Assembly (NCBI GenBank): GCA_039801465.1
Contig: JBDRUT010000002.1
Location: forward strand, 1 to 64,000
Direction: 5' to 3'
DNA from: JAOABV01 sp039801465
GTDB lineage: Bacteria > Hydrothermota > Tepidihabitantia > Tepidihabitantales > CAIPLT01
DNA length: 64,000 nucleotides
Shown piece after piece: positions 35,373 through 42,841 of the stretch; the stretch's first letter is position 1; the number at the start of each line of letters is the position of its first letter. The position numbers and the translations under genes are program-made. A model generated the notes under the pieces. The model searched no databases. It saw only the letters and a program-made list of their open reading frames with translations, and had not been told where the DNA came from.

Positions 35373-36536
35373 TTAGGACATTAATTTTACACCGACTGAC
35401 CATCGGTTGTTTTTATAATTTTTTATGTCATCAATATCAATCCGATATATAGAATTGACATCTCTCGTTTCATTTTCGTATTTGCCCATCATCTGGATTT
35501 TTTTTGTGATTTGGTATCCCAAATTGACTGCCCAGCCATATTTTGTATCAGTCCGATTTCGATGGAATGGGTCTTGAATATAACTATTTTTAGTCGTATA
35601 GGTTCTTTTTGACCAGTCAACATCAATACCAATCTTTACTTGAGAAAATTTTGGTATTTTCCGATTAAATCCAATTGAGATATTGCTTTCCGTATAGGAA
35701 ATATCCGGCACCGGTCCTTTTGCCCAGTTATGCTTCTGCTCAAATGAAAACTCTAATGATAGTTTTCTAATGGTCGGTATCACATTCATACCATATCTTA
35801 TTGCCTTGCTGTCATAAAAATCAAAATTGCGTTCATAGTTATCTACTTCGTATCGGATAAATGGTTTTAGTCTTATATTAGATAATTTATAGACCATTTC
35901 AACAGAAAATAGATGCTCCGAAAATAAACACGGTATATACTTAGTTTGATAACTTAATGGGTCCTGATAGTATCGGATTAGGTATCGGGGTAAATATAAA
36001 TACTCGTTTTCAATAGAAATATTTTTTGCCAGTGCCTTGTTAATGCCTAATGAAAAAATCTGATAGGATTTTTCCGTGTTTGTCGTGTAGTGATATTGTT
36101 TGTAATTCAAGCGAAGATGTGATGCAGATAAAGAAGCATTAAGTTTTCTTAATGGTATTTGTAATGTCGGATTTAACAGGATAATGAAATCATCTGCGCT
36201 TCTAAAAGGAAACCGATAACTACGGATTTGATGTTGAAAGTCATATAAGTATTCATCTGAATACTGGAAGATATTGTCATCGTAAATTGTATTAATTGTA
36301 ATGTTCAATTTTGGTTGATTTGTAAACCGGACAATTGGAGTTTGGCAAAAAATTGATCTCGCAACTAATAATGGAATAATAAACCGGACAATTGGAGTTT
36401 GGCAAAAAATTGATCTCGCAACTAATAATGGAATGTGGACCCTTTGAACTTTTGAACTTTTGAACTTTTGAACTATTATACCTTGAACCTTTGAACCTTG
36501 AACTTCTGAACTTTTGAATTTTAATTTCTTATTCAT
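35373..36536 (-). CDS. Predicted outer-membrane beta-barrel protein
   Basis: A 387-aa protein with alternating hydrophobic/aromatic beta strands from about residue 75 to the end (for example YQIFSLGINKAL, FKPFIRYEV-like strands, and a final NNRWSVGVKLMS), typical of a barrel of 14-16 strands. The start is fixed by an ATGA overlap with the preceding gene. The N-terminus is odd. Residues 5-33 come from TTGAAC-rich low-complexity DNA (KVQG and KFKSS words), followed by a perfect 19-residue duplication (LLVARSIFCQTPIVRF twice). An original signal peptide has probably been interrupted, so export needs checking. Genomic position suggests an outer-membrane partner of the poly-gamma-glutamate system. 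Confidence 0.65.
   Translation of the reverse strand: MNKKLKFKSSEVQGSKVQGIIVQKFKSSKVQRVHIPLLVARSIFCQTPIVRFIIPLLVARSIFCQTPIVRFTNQPKLNITINTIYDDNIFQYSDEYLYDFQHQIRSYRFPFRSADDFIILLNPTLQIPLRKLNASLSASHLRLNYKQYHYTTNTEKSYQIFSLGINKALAKNISIENEYLYLPRYLIRYYQDPLSYQTKYIPCLFSEHLFSVEMVYKLSNIRLKPFIRYEVDNYERNFDFYDSKAIRYGMNVIPTIRKLSLEFSFEQKHNWAKGPVPDISYTESNISIGFNRKIPKFSQVKIGIDVDWSKRTYTTKNSYIQDPFHRNRTDTKYGWAVNLGYQITKKIQMMGKYENETRDVNSIYRIDIDDIKNYKNNRWSVGVKLMS
36324..36437. repeat. 57-bp tandem duplication inside a coding region
   Basis: Two copies starting AAACCGGACAATTGGAGTTT at 36324 and 36381, identical over at least 54 bp. The length of 57 bp keeps the frame (19 codons). Next to it (36440-36525) lie repeated TTTGAAC/CTTTTGAA heptamers, also seen at 42527-42595. 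Confidence 0.95.
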
Positions 36537-37413
36537 AAGTATCTTTGGGTTTTACCGAAAAACTGATACCAGCACTTTTCCCTAATCCGGCTTTTAAGTT
36601 AAATTCAATGAGAAATGTGCCTGGTGGAACATCTAAATAAAAATTATCCGGGGTTGATGGAATGACCGCAGGTAAGTTCTTATATATTCCGGTCTGTGAT
36701 TTTTCTGTGCGAAAAGTTTTGGTCTGCCATTCTTTACCTGATACTGATGCGGAAATAGTATAAGTTTGTTTTCCTTCTAAAGTGTAATCATAATTTAACC
36801 GACAAGTCGCTCTTAAGATGGCTGGTCCGGTTATCTTTACTTTGATTGGCTTTTTCGGAGTCAATTCATAATAGGTCGTAATTTTCTCCCGTTCAACAAA
36901 TTGCAGTTCTTGATATGGTTGCTCCGGAATTATCTTTTTATACTCTTTCGGTCTTTCAAAACTGAAGCGCAAAGCCACGGTTTCTGATTTTGCTGAGACC
37001 AGAGATATCTGATATTGGTTTGTGCCTTTGGGAACTTCAATATAAAATGACCGCCATTTAGAATAACGCCTTTTATTTTCACCCTGTGCAGTATTTGATT
37101 TTTCCGTTTCAAATGATAACAATTTCTCATCTTGGTCTTCGTTGGTTTTTAAGAGTAAGCGATAGTTTTGTTTGCCGGTCATATCTTCTTGCCATAATAA
37201 TCGGGTGTAGACTCGAATATAAGTTGGACCGGTAATAGTCAAATCAATTGGTTTATCTTTAGTTAACAAGTAGTATTCCTGTTCTACTCGTTTGACAACA
37301 CTGATTATCGTGCGCGGTGTAATTTTTTTAATCTCCATTTTAGTTGTTTCACCACTTAATGTAATATACAATCCAAGTATCACAACGAATATCGCATATT
37401 TAGACTTTGACAT
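36529..37413 (-). CDS. Exported two-domain beta protein in the pgs operon
   Basis: A 294-aa protein with a signal peptide (KYAIFVVILGLYITLSG) and two similar beta-rich halves of about 120 residues. Each opens with a (Y/T)YYLLT or YYELT strand then KP(I/K)..(L/K)(T/I)ITGP.(Y/I)(I/L)R, with LxKTNEDQ or SVSGKEW later and a closing (I/F)(Y/L)(I/D)(E/V)PxGT strand. No named family is recognised. It is probably periplasmic. It starts 3 bp after the pgsW stop and overlaps the barrel gene by ATGA, so it belongs to the pgs operon and may bridge the inner-membrane synthase and the outer membrane. Confidence 0.7.
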   Translation of the reverse strand: MSKSKYAIFVVILGLYITLSGETTKMEIKKITPRTIISVVKRVEQEYYLLTKDKPIDLTITGPTYIRVYTRLLWQEDMTGKQNYRLLLKTNEDQDEKLLSFETEKSNTAQGENKRRYSKWRSFYIEVPKGTNQYQISLVSAKSETVALRFSFERPKEYKKIIPEQPYQELQFVEREKITTYYELTPKKPIKVKITGPAILRATCRLNYDYTLEGKQTYTISASVSGKEWQTKTFRTEKSQTGIYKNLPAVIPSTPDNFYLDVPPGTFLIEFNLKAGLGKSAGISFSVKPKDTYE

Positions 37414-37416
37414 TAT

Positions 37417-38550
37417 TTACTCCTTTATCTTTGGTTTAGACAAATAATACTCTAAATCATACCTGATAACAAAGAAAAGAATAATAATAATCAGTATACT
37501 GAATATTAGGGCTAATGTTTCTGAATATCTCTTTTCCGCAAACAGTCTTCCTTTACCTAATGCTGGTAATGGCACAGATGCAATTGGTATTCCATATTGG
37601 CTGGCAATTTTATTGGCTTCGGTGATATTAATCACTGGAATTTTTCGCATCAGCATTTGATAAATCACAGAATTAGGGTCAATTTTCTTGTTTTTGTTTT
37701 TAATAATACCTTGAGTTAATGCTCCTCGATTAGCACCAATATTTGCAACCGATTTTCCAATATTAATAAATGCTTTAATACGCGGTCTGCCTTGATATAT
37801 CTTTTCAGAAGGTATTGATTCAGTTTCTGAAGTTAAATAGATTTGAACTCGTTTTGCAATATTAGTAGTCAAATTTTCAGTAGTAATTAAATTCACTTGA
37901 TTGCGTCGACAGGCATTGATTAGTTCTTCTCGACCTTGAGGGCTAAATCCCCGACCTAAATCGTCTTCACCACCTAATGTTGCATACAATGAGCGAAAAG
38001 GAAAGATTTTTTCCTGATAGCAAATACGCTCCATATCGAGAAATGTGAACTGCGCTTCATTCGCACCCCACATCGCAGAACTTACGGTCGTGATTATAAT
38101 CGGCTTTAATCCCAGCACTCGGATTGCTGAATATAATGCTAAATTGGCTCCAACCAAACTGCCATCTAATCCAATTGCAATCGTATCATTGGCTTTTAAC
38201 TTCAATTTCTTAAAGAGTTCAATGAAAATAGCAGGAAAATTAGGGTCAGTTGTGGTCAGGACCGAAGATAAATCGTTGCGTTCTAAAGTAATTGTCGTAT
38301 ATTGTGCACCAATAAGCCCGGTTTGATTTGGGTCATTAATCGGGTCAACGGGCAATCCTAAACGGAGCCGCTCTTTTTTTATGATTTCTTGTGCTGACTG
38401 ATAGACCTGGCCGGCTTTTATCTTTTCTTCATATGATTTACTTTTCACTGTCCGAATACTAGCCGAGATAATAATAAATAGGAATATTGCAAAAAGAGCA
38501 AACGCAATTAAAACACTTTTACCAACTTTACCAGTTCGCTTTTTCATCAT
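37417..38550 (-). CDS. pgsW: Poly-gamma-glutamate system protein (PgsW-like)
   Basis: A 377-aa membrane-anchored protein with one hydrophobic segment at each end (SVLIAFALFAIFLFIIISAS near 13-32 and a C-terminal one near 345-365). The body between has DTIAIGLDGSLVGANLALYSAI, GLKPIIITTVSSAMWGANE and a late INIGKSVANIGAN. This matches proteins annotated as poly-gamma-glutamate system protein that accompany pgsB and pgsC. Its role in polymer synthesis or export is unproven. The start is ATG ATG with GAGGTGA upstream. The DNA containing the pgsC end and this start is duplicated just upstream, creating a 29-aa leader ORF. Confidence 0.8.
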   Translation of the reverse strand: MMKKRTGKVGKSVLIAFALFAIFLFIIISASIRTVKSKSYEEKIKAGQVYQSAQEIIKKERLRLGLPVDPINDPNQTGLIGAQYTTITLERNDLSSVLTTTDPNFPAIFIELFKKLKLKANDTIAIGLDGSLVGANLALYSAIRVLGLKPIIITTVSSAMWGANEAQFTFLDMERICYQEKIFPFRSLYATLGGEDDLGRGFSPQGREELINACRRNQVNLITTENLTTNIAKRVQIYLTSETESIPSEKIYQGRPRIKAFINIGKSVANIGANRGALTQGIIKNKNKKIDPNSVIYQMLMRKIPVINITEANKIASQYGIPIASVPLPALGKGRLFAEKRYSETLALIFSILIIIILFFVIRYDLEYYLSKPKIKE

Positions 38551-38555
38551 TCACC

Positions 38556-38645
38556 TCATAAGGGAAAAATTCTACCTTGAGAAAGAAAGATAATAATTAA
38601 GCGGGTTAAAGTGAAAGAAAGTTTTAAAGGGAGACTAAACATCAT
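38556..38645 (-). CDS. Leader ORF from a duplicated pgsC-end/pgsW-start junction (29 aa)
   Basis: A block of about 66 bp carrying the pgsC tail, its stop, GAGGTGAATG and the next ATGATG occurs twice, separated by about 29 bp of the 34-bp dispersed repeat. The first ATGATG opens MMFSLPLKLSFTLTRLIIIF. It then re-reads a copy of the PgsC C-terminus (SQGRIFPL against SQGRIFSL) and stops 5 bp before the pgsW start. Confidence 0.4.
   Translation of the reverse strand: MMFSLPLKLSFTLTRLIIIFLSQGRIFPL
38606..38639. repeat. 34-bp perfect dispersed repeat, copy 2
   Basis: Identical to 10808-10841. It occupies the interval between the two copies of the pgsC/pgsW junction. Confidence 0.9.
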
Positions 38646-38650
38646 TCACC

Positions 38651-39103
38651 TCATAAGGAAAATATTCTACCTTGAGAAATAAAGATAATAATTAAGCGGG
38701 TTAAAACTGCAGCGATTGTCATTGTGCTTAGGGTCTCAATAATTCCTTGCCGATGTATCCAATAAGCAATTAAACCCGGAATAACATAACCGATGGTCGT
38801 AATGTCTAGTCTTAATTCAGCAAAATGAATTTCCGGAAACAGACGAAAGAGAAAACCTAAAAGATAACCTAAAAGCACTGCGATTACTAATAGCCGACGA
38901 CCATAAAGTAACATAAATTGACCCAGAAACTTTATCAAAAGGAATGTAACAATTCCTACTAAAGTCGTTGCGATAACCCTTATCGGTTGATGCAGATATA
39001 ACGCAATATAACCTGGCACAACAATACCACCCGCAGCCAATCCAATAGTCTCAGTCAAAAATAAACTTGCCAACATACCTAAGCCAATCGTTTCTACAAT
39101 CAT
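38651..39103 (-). CDS. pgsC: Poly-gamma-glutamate synthesis protein PgsC/CapC
   Basis: A 150-aa polytopic membrane protein of the CapC/PgsC family, which with PgsB forms the ATP-dependent poly-gamma-glutamate ligase. Features are the N-terminal GLGMLASLFLTETIGLAAGGIVVPGYIA pattern (shown here by its core LAAGGIVVPGYIALYL at about 22-37), further hydrophobic segments, and an IGYVIPGLIAYWIHRQGI segment near 107-124. Length is normal. AAAGGAAC lies upstream of the ATG. The first 19 codons are duplicated immediately upstream. The end of the gene is duplicated downstream. Confidence 0.88.
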   Translation of the reverse strand: MIVETIGLGMLASLFLTETIGLAAGGIVVPGYIALYLHQPIRVIATTLVGIVTFLLIKFLGQFMLLYGRRLLVIAVLLGYLLGFLFRLFPEIHFAELRLDITTIGYVIPGLIAYWIHRQGIIETLSTMTIAAVLTRLIIIFISQGRIFSL

Positions 39104-39106
39104 GTT

Positions 39107-39166
39107 TCAGTTCCTTTCAAAAAATAAACTTGCCAACATTCCTAAACAAATCGTTTCTATTATCAT
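39107..39166 (-). CDS. Leader ORF copying the pgsC start (19 aa)
   Basis: A 61-bp direct repeat (about 39059-39181 in two copies) includes ribosome binding site, ATG and first codons. The upstream copy reads MIIETICLGMLASLFFERN then stops, against MIVETIGLGMLASLFLTET at the gene. The leader stop lies 3 bp before the pgsC ATG. Confidence 0.45.
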   Translation of the reverse strand: MIIETICLGMLASLFFERN

Positions 39167-39302
39167 TCTTCAGTTCCTTTCAATTATTTATAATTAATTA
39201 TAAATACGCTTTATATATAATCAAATTTCGTGCCATAGGTTGAATTTAAATAGAAAAAAGTTTATATTAGATGCCCGAATTACAAATCCAAAAAGCATTT
39301 TA

Positions 39303-40484
39303 CTACTTGGTCTCGTGGGTATAATCAATCTCACCACCTTTTTGAGCAAAATAATTAATCACGGTTTCGCCAAATCCAACAATATTACCTGTAGCAAAAA
39401 TTAGAGCACTTTTTTTGACTAAATTTAGAACCCGAGCATAGATTTGGTCTGGTGTTTTGCCTTCTAAATTTATGATTTTTTCTTTCGGAACACCCAACAT
39501 TTGAGCCTTTTTAATATAGGGCATAGTTAAAAAACCAGTGGCAACATACCAATCTGCAGGTATCTTCTGAGCAGTAAGTTCTCCCAATTGTAATGAACGG
39601 TCTGCTCGGTCATCTCGACAATTTACTAAGACTATCCGCTCATCAGCCAAGTGTTTTACTCTTTCCCATAGTAAGAAGATTGAATTTGGGTCATTAGCCG
39701 CAAGAGTATTTACTAATCGCATCTCTTTATTTTGGTCTTTAATTGTCCAAATACGCATTACCCCTGGGTCAGGATTTGCTTGATACATCCCTTTAAGTGC
39801 TGTCTCTTTATCAATGCCCAAATGGTTACAAACTAACACCGCTAATGCCACATTCTCTTTATGTTCAACATAAGAAAAACCTCTCATATCTTCATCCGTA
39901 ATTGAATTCGGGTCAGCAAGAAATACTTCCGTTTTTTGTTTTTCTGCTCGTTTGCGAAAGATATCAAGATGGGTTTGGTCTGCAGTAAAGAATTTTCCGT
40001 TTTTGGGAATTGTGTTGCAAAGATTTTTCGCAACATCTAAGACAGTTGGTCCCATTACATCCAGATGGTCAGCTCGAGCATTAGTAATAACACCAATATT
40101 GGATTTAACAATCCGATGGGCTGAAGTCCACTGATATTCGGGAACTAAAGCCATACACTCAAGCACAATCGCATCTGGTTTATATCTTACTGCTTGCCGA
40201 AAAATCTTTTTATCTTCACCAATATTAGGTTTACCTAACCGTTTGATTGGAAACTCTTCAGTATTACTAACAATAAATCTTGGTTTTGTGCCGGTCGTTT
40301 TCGCAATTACTTTCATTCCACTGGCTCTTAAACCACCAGCAATTAATCTGGTTACCGATGATTTTCCCCGTGTGCCATTGACATGGATTCTAATCGGAAT
40401 CTTATTGACATTGCGCCTATGGGCTTGCAGTTCTAAAATTCCCCAAACGACAAAACCAATTGTTAATATCAACAAAAACAACAT
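39303..40484 (-). CDS. pgsB: Poly-gamma-glutamate synthase PgsB/CapB
   Basis: A 393-aa Mur-ligase-like amide ligase that polymerises glutamate through the gamma-carboxyl at the membrane. It has an N-terminal hydrophobic segment (LFLLILTIGFVVWGI), the ATP-binding P-loop HVNGTRGKSSVTRL at about 33-46, LECMALVPEYQW, NIGVITNARADHLDVMG (about 129-145) and VNTLAANDPNS with NCRDDRADRS in the C-terminal half. Lengths and motifs match CapB. It is the first gene of the long minus-strand run and has a consensus promoter about 100 bp upstream. No pgsA/capA gene is seen, and no release hydrolase (CapD) is recognisable nearby. Confidence 0.9.
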   Translation of the reverse strand: MLFLLILTIGFVVWGILELQAHRRNVNKIPIRIHVNGTRGKSSVTRLIAGGLRASGMKVIAKTTGTKPRFIVSNTEEFPIKRLGKPNIGEDKKIFRQAVRYKPDAIVLECMALVPEYQWTSAHRIVKSNIGVITNARADHLDVMGPTVLDVAKNLCNTIPKNGKFFTADQTHLDIFRKRAEKQKTEVFLADPNSITDEDMRGFSYVEHKENVALAVLVCNHLGIDKETALKGMYQANPDPGVMRIWTIKDQNKEMRLVNTLAANDPNSIFLLWERVKHLADERIVLVNCRDDRADRSLQLGELTAQKIPADWYVATGFLTMPYIKKAQMLGVPKEKIINLEGKTPDQIYARVLNLVKKSALIFATGNIVGFGETVINYFAQKGGEIDYTHETK

Positions 40485-40581
40485 TGATTATTTCCCCTTG
40501 CGCAGTAGAGACTTAAAATCGGGTATTTGGAAATTACAAACTAACATAATAAAACTAACAAAAACTAATGTTTAATTAATA

Positions 40582-40610
40582 ATTATACAAAATTTTTTTA
40601 TTAATGTCAA
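40582..40610 (-). promoter_or_regulatory. Promoter of the pgs operon
   Basis: Minus strand TTGACA (40605-40610), a 17-bp spacer and TATAAT (40582-40587), a full consensus. The expected start near 40575 leaves a 90-nt leader before pgsB. Confidence 0.75.
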
Positions 40611-40754
40611 TTTTACCATTCAAGAAGACTAATTCCTAAAGAAAAAGAATTTACACAAAATTTTGACACTGATATCAAAGAAGATACGGAAAAATTATTT
40701 CAATTACAAACAGACGATATTTTCAGTAAATTCCTAAAGTCTAATAGCGAATAA
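40605..40754 (+). pseudogene. C-terminal gene remnant
   Basis: Open plus-strand frame without a start codon, ending at TAA 40754. The last 40 residues (KEKEFTQNFDTDIKEDTEKL, then FQLQTDDIFSKFLKSNSE) have the look of a charged helical protein end. The AAAAGAATTTACACAAAA..TTGACACT stretch near 40642-40669 also matches the end of the repeat unit at the start of the window. I infer a truncated gene; no family is recognised. Confidence 0.35.
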
Positions 40755-40807
40755 GTAATATTGCAACTTTCGCATTTTCGTGATTTTTCTATTTACATTC
40801 TAATTTT

Positions 40808-41220
40808 GACATGTGGTATCTATAATGGAAGTAAAAATAGACTTTAACCTTACTTTAAGCACAGAAACTCAACTGCTAATGAAATTTTGCTACAAGCTCT
40901 GGTATCTCATCAAGAACATTTCATAACATTTTTACATTTTGACTTTTGACATGTGGTATCTATAATGGAAGTAAAAATAGACTTTAACCTTACTTTAGAT
41001 ACAGAAACTCAACTGCTGATGATTTTTACTACAAGCCCGGGTATCTCATAAAGAACATTTCATAACATTTTTACATTTTGACTTTTGACATGTGGTATCT
41101 ATAATGGAAGCAAAAATAGACTTTAACCTTACTTTAAGTACAGAAACTCAACTGCTAATGAAATTTTGCTACAAGCCCCAGTATCTCATCAAGAACATTT
41201 CATAACATTTTTACATTTTC
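40808..41220. repeat. Tandem repeat, about 140-bp unit, three copies
   Basis: ATGTGGTATCTATAATGGAA begins at 40811, 40951 and 41090. Each unit contains an ATG (40825, 40965, 41104) opening a similar short frame, MEVKIDFNLTLSTETQLL, which runs 33, 28 and 33 codons. No Shine-Dalgarno sequence precedes the ATGs. After the third copy a 79-codon TTG frame (41166-41405) reads through the repeat end and ends GKIGGKLSVNLND; I cannot tell whether it is real. The array looks like repeated gene starts without an intact gene. Confidence 0.85.
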
Positions 41221-41489
41221 ATTTTGACTTTTTGCTTGTGATATTCCAAGACAATCTTTTTGCTCAAAGTAAAAATTCTAAACGCACTTTATTACATTTT
41301 TCGGAACAAGAAAATGGTATTGCAATTTGTCATCTGATGGGCAATTTCTATGATTTAAACATAGGCAAAATAGGTGGAAAGTTAAGTGTTAACTTGAATG
41401 ATTGAACAATAGCCTTAAAATGATACGAAAATCATAGCAAAATCATAAATTTAATAATAAACGACAATTTTGTTATTATAATAGACACA

Positions 41490-42012
41490 ATTTTTAACTC
41501 CATAGACGACGGTGCGAATGGTACGAGTTCAGCACCCGTTCTGCACCCACACTGTCCCCAGACTGTTTACCTGTTGTCTTGTGACCTTTAAGACATAATA
41601 TAACAAAATACGCATAAAGAGTTGATGCCTGTTTGCTCAGCGGACCTATTATTCTTAAAAAAACAACCAAATTTAACATTACATTAAGAATTTTTTCCAA
41701 ATGCCTTAATGTTATCACTAACCGATAACTTTATTCACAACAAAGCCGATTATTTATTATTCGATACACCGCCTTCAAAAACATAGATTCTTCAACTATC
41801 CAAAGATTGAAATATCCCAAACCGCCTACACACCACTTTTGCTTGATAATTCTTTAATTGCTCTATCAACCCTTGTTTGCGCACGAGCCGATTAAGCACT
41901 GATATAATAGCAACGCAACAAAGACAAGAGGATATATTCTTACACGATTTTTCAGTCACTGCATTAGTCATCAGCATCATCGACAACGATTTATAAACAT
42001 ATACGCATATTT
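41490..42012 (-). ncRNA. Possible non-coding RNA A downstream of an orphan consensus promoter
   Basis: A stable-RNA-type promoter (42019-42046) fires into about 500 bp without a credible gene; two 74-codon frames here lack ribosome binding sites and family features. Hairpins are possible near the distal end (CGGGTGC with GCACCG at about 41509-41541). It does not show the tmRNA, RNase P or SRP RNA landmarks I know. The 3' end is a guess and no terminator is clear. Confidence 0.25.
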
Positions 42013-42018
42013 GCATAT

Positions 42019-42046
42019 ATTATACTAAAAAATGAAATCGTGTCAA
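42019..42046 (-). promoter_or_regulatory. Orphan consensus promoter A
   Basis: Minus strand TTGACA (42041-42046), a 16-bp spacer and TATAAT (42019-42024), the same layout as the 16S and tRNA promoters. Just downstream is ATGCAAATATGCGTATAT, whose ATGCGTATAT core also follows orphan promoter B. Confidence 0.7.
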
Positions 42047-42049
42047 GCT

Positions 42050-42648
42050 TTGATTTTGTAGATTGAAATAAGTCGTCTTGGAGTATAAGAGGTTGCCAAA
42101 TACCGAACATAATCAGAAAAAACTTTTGATTTTATCTCAGGCTCAAGTAGTGTAAATGTTTATTTCATTGAGTCTATAAGATTTATTATTTTTTTCTAAT
42201 TTATCTATCTTTAAGTTTGTTTTTATATTGCACTTCCAGATTTGTCTTGTAAAAGAATTTTAGAAAAGTATGGCTAATCTTACGGAAAAAAGAAACCGGA
42301 CGCATTGTTGCAATATATTCGTGAGATGCAGGCTCCTATTTATAATAATGAAGACTTCATTTTTCACTGACTAAAATACAAAGAGAACTCTGCGAAAGTC
42401 ATTTTTCGCTAATGACTAGAATTGTCTTCTATTTAATAAATAAATATCCATGTCGGATAACCGGATCTGATACAGATAAAGCGTTCTTCTATTTATTAAT
42501 CAATTAATATCCGTATCGGATTCACCTTTGAACATTGAACTTTTAAACCTTTGAACCTTATATTGACCTTTGGATTTTGTTACTTTTGAACCTTATTTCT
42601 GTCTTCAGTTTTTTCCGTGGCATTTTTCAGGCCTCATACAAAATTTGA
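42050..42648. other. Repeat-rich intergenic region
   Basis: No gene seen. It holds the hairpin-forming AGAGAACTCTGCGAAAG copy (42382-42409), an inverted TTATCTGTATCAGA (42466-42479), two diverged TTCTATTTA..AATATCC.T.TCGGAT blocks about 57 bp apart, and TTTGAAC-type heptamers (42527-42595). Confidence 0.6.
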
Positions 42649-42676
42649 TTGACAAAATGAATAATCTGGTTAAAAT
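42649..42676 (+). promoter_or_regulatory. Promoter of the CARDB-type secreted protein gene
   Basis: TTGACA (42649-42654), a 16-bp spacer and TAAAAT (42671-42676), with about 160 nt of leader before the ATG. Confidence 0.6.
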
Positions 42677-42841
42677 ATACTGCAATGTTGTTTAAATTGC
42701 AAGAAGTTATGACTATACTCTTTTTTAGTTGTAATAAAAGGAGAATAGTCAAAACTAATACTAATTTTTTTTATTTCTCTGGAAAAGATAAGAAAAAAAT
42801 AATCTTTTTCAGAGTATTTTATAATAATTTAGGAGGATTTA

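Noticed and set aside
35329..35403. N-terminal extension of the LVIVD protein
   Set aside because: It would overlap the end of the barrel gene and hide the signal peptide that starts at 35328.
41490..42012. 16S rRNA fragment
   Set aside because: GTGTGTAGGCGG and a few nearby words match 16S, but the flanks do not align, so I treat it as coincidence.
41792..42016. 74-codon minus-strand ORF at orphan promoter A
   Set aside because: Its ATG lies upstream of the predicted transcript start, it has no ribosome binding site, and its composition is not protein-like.
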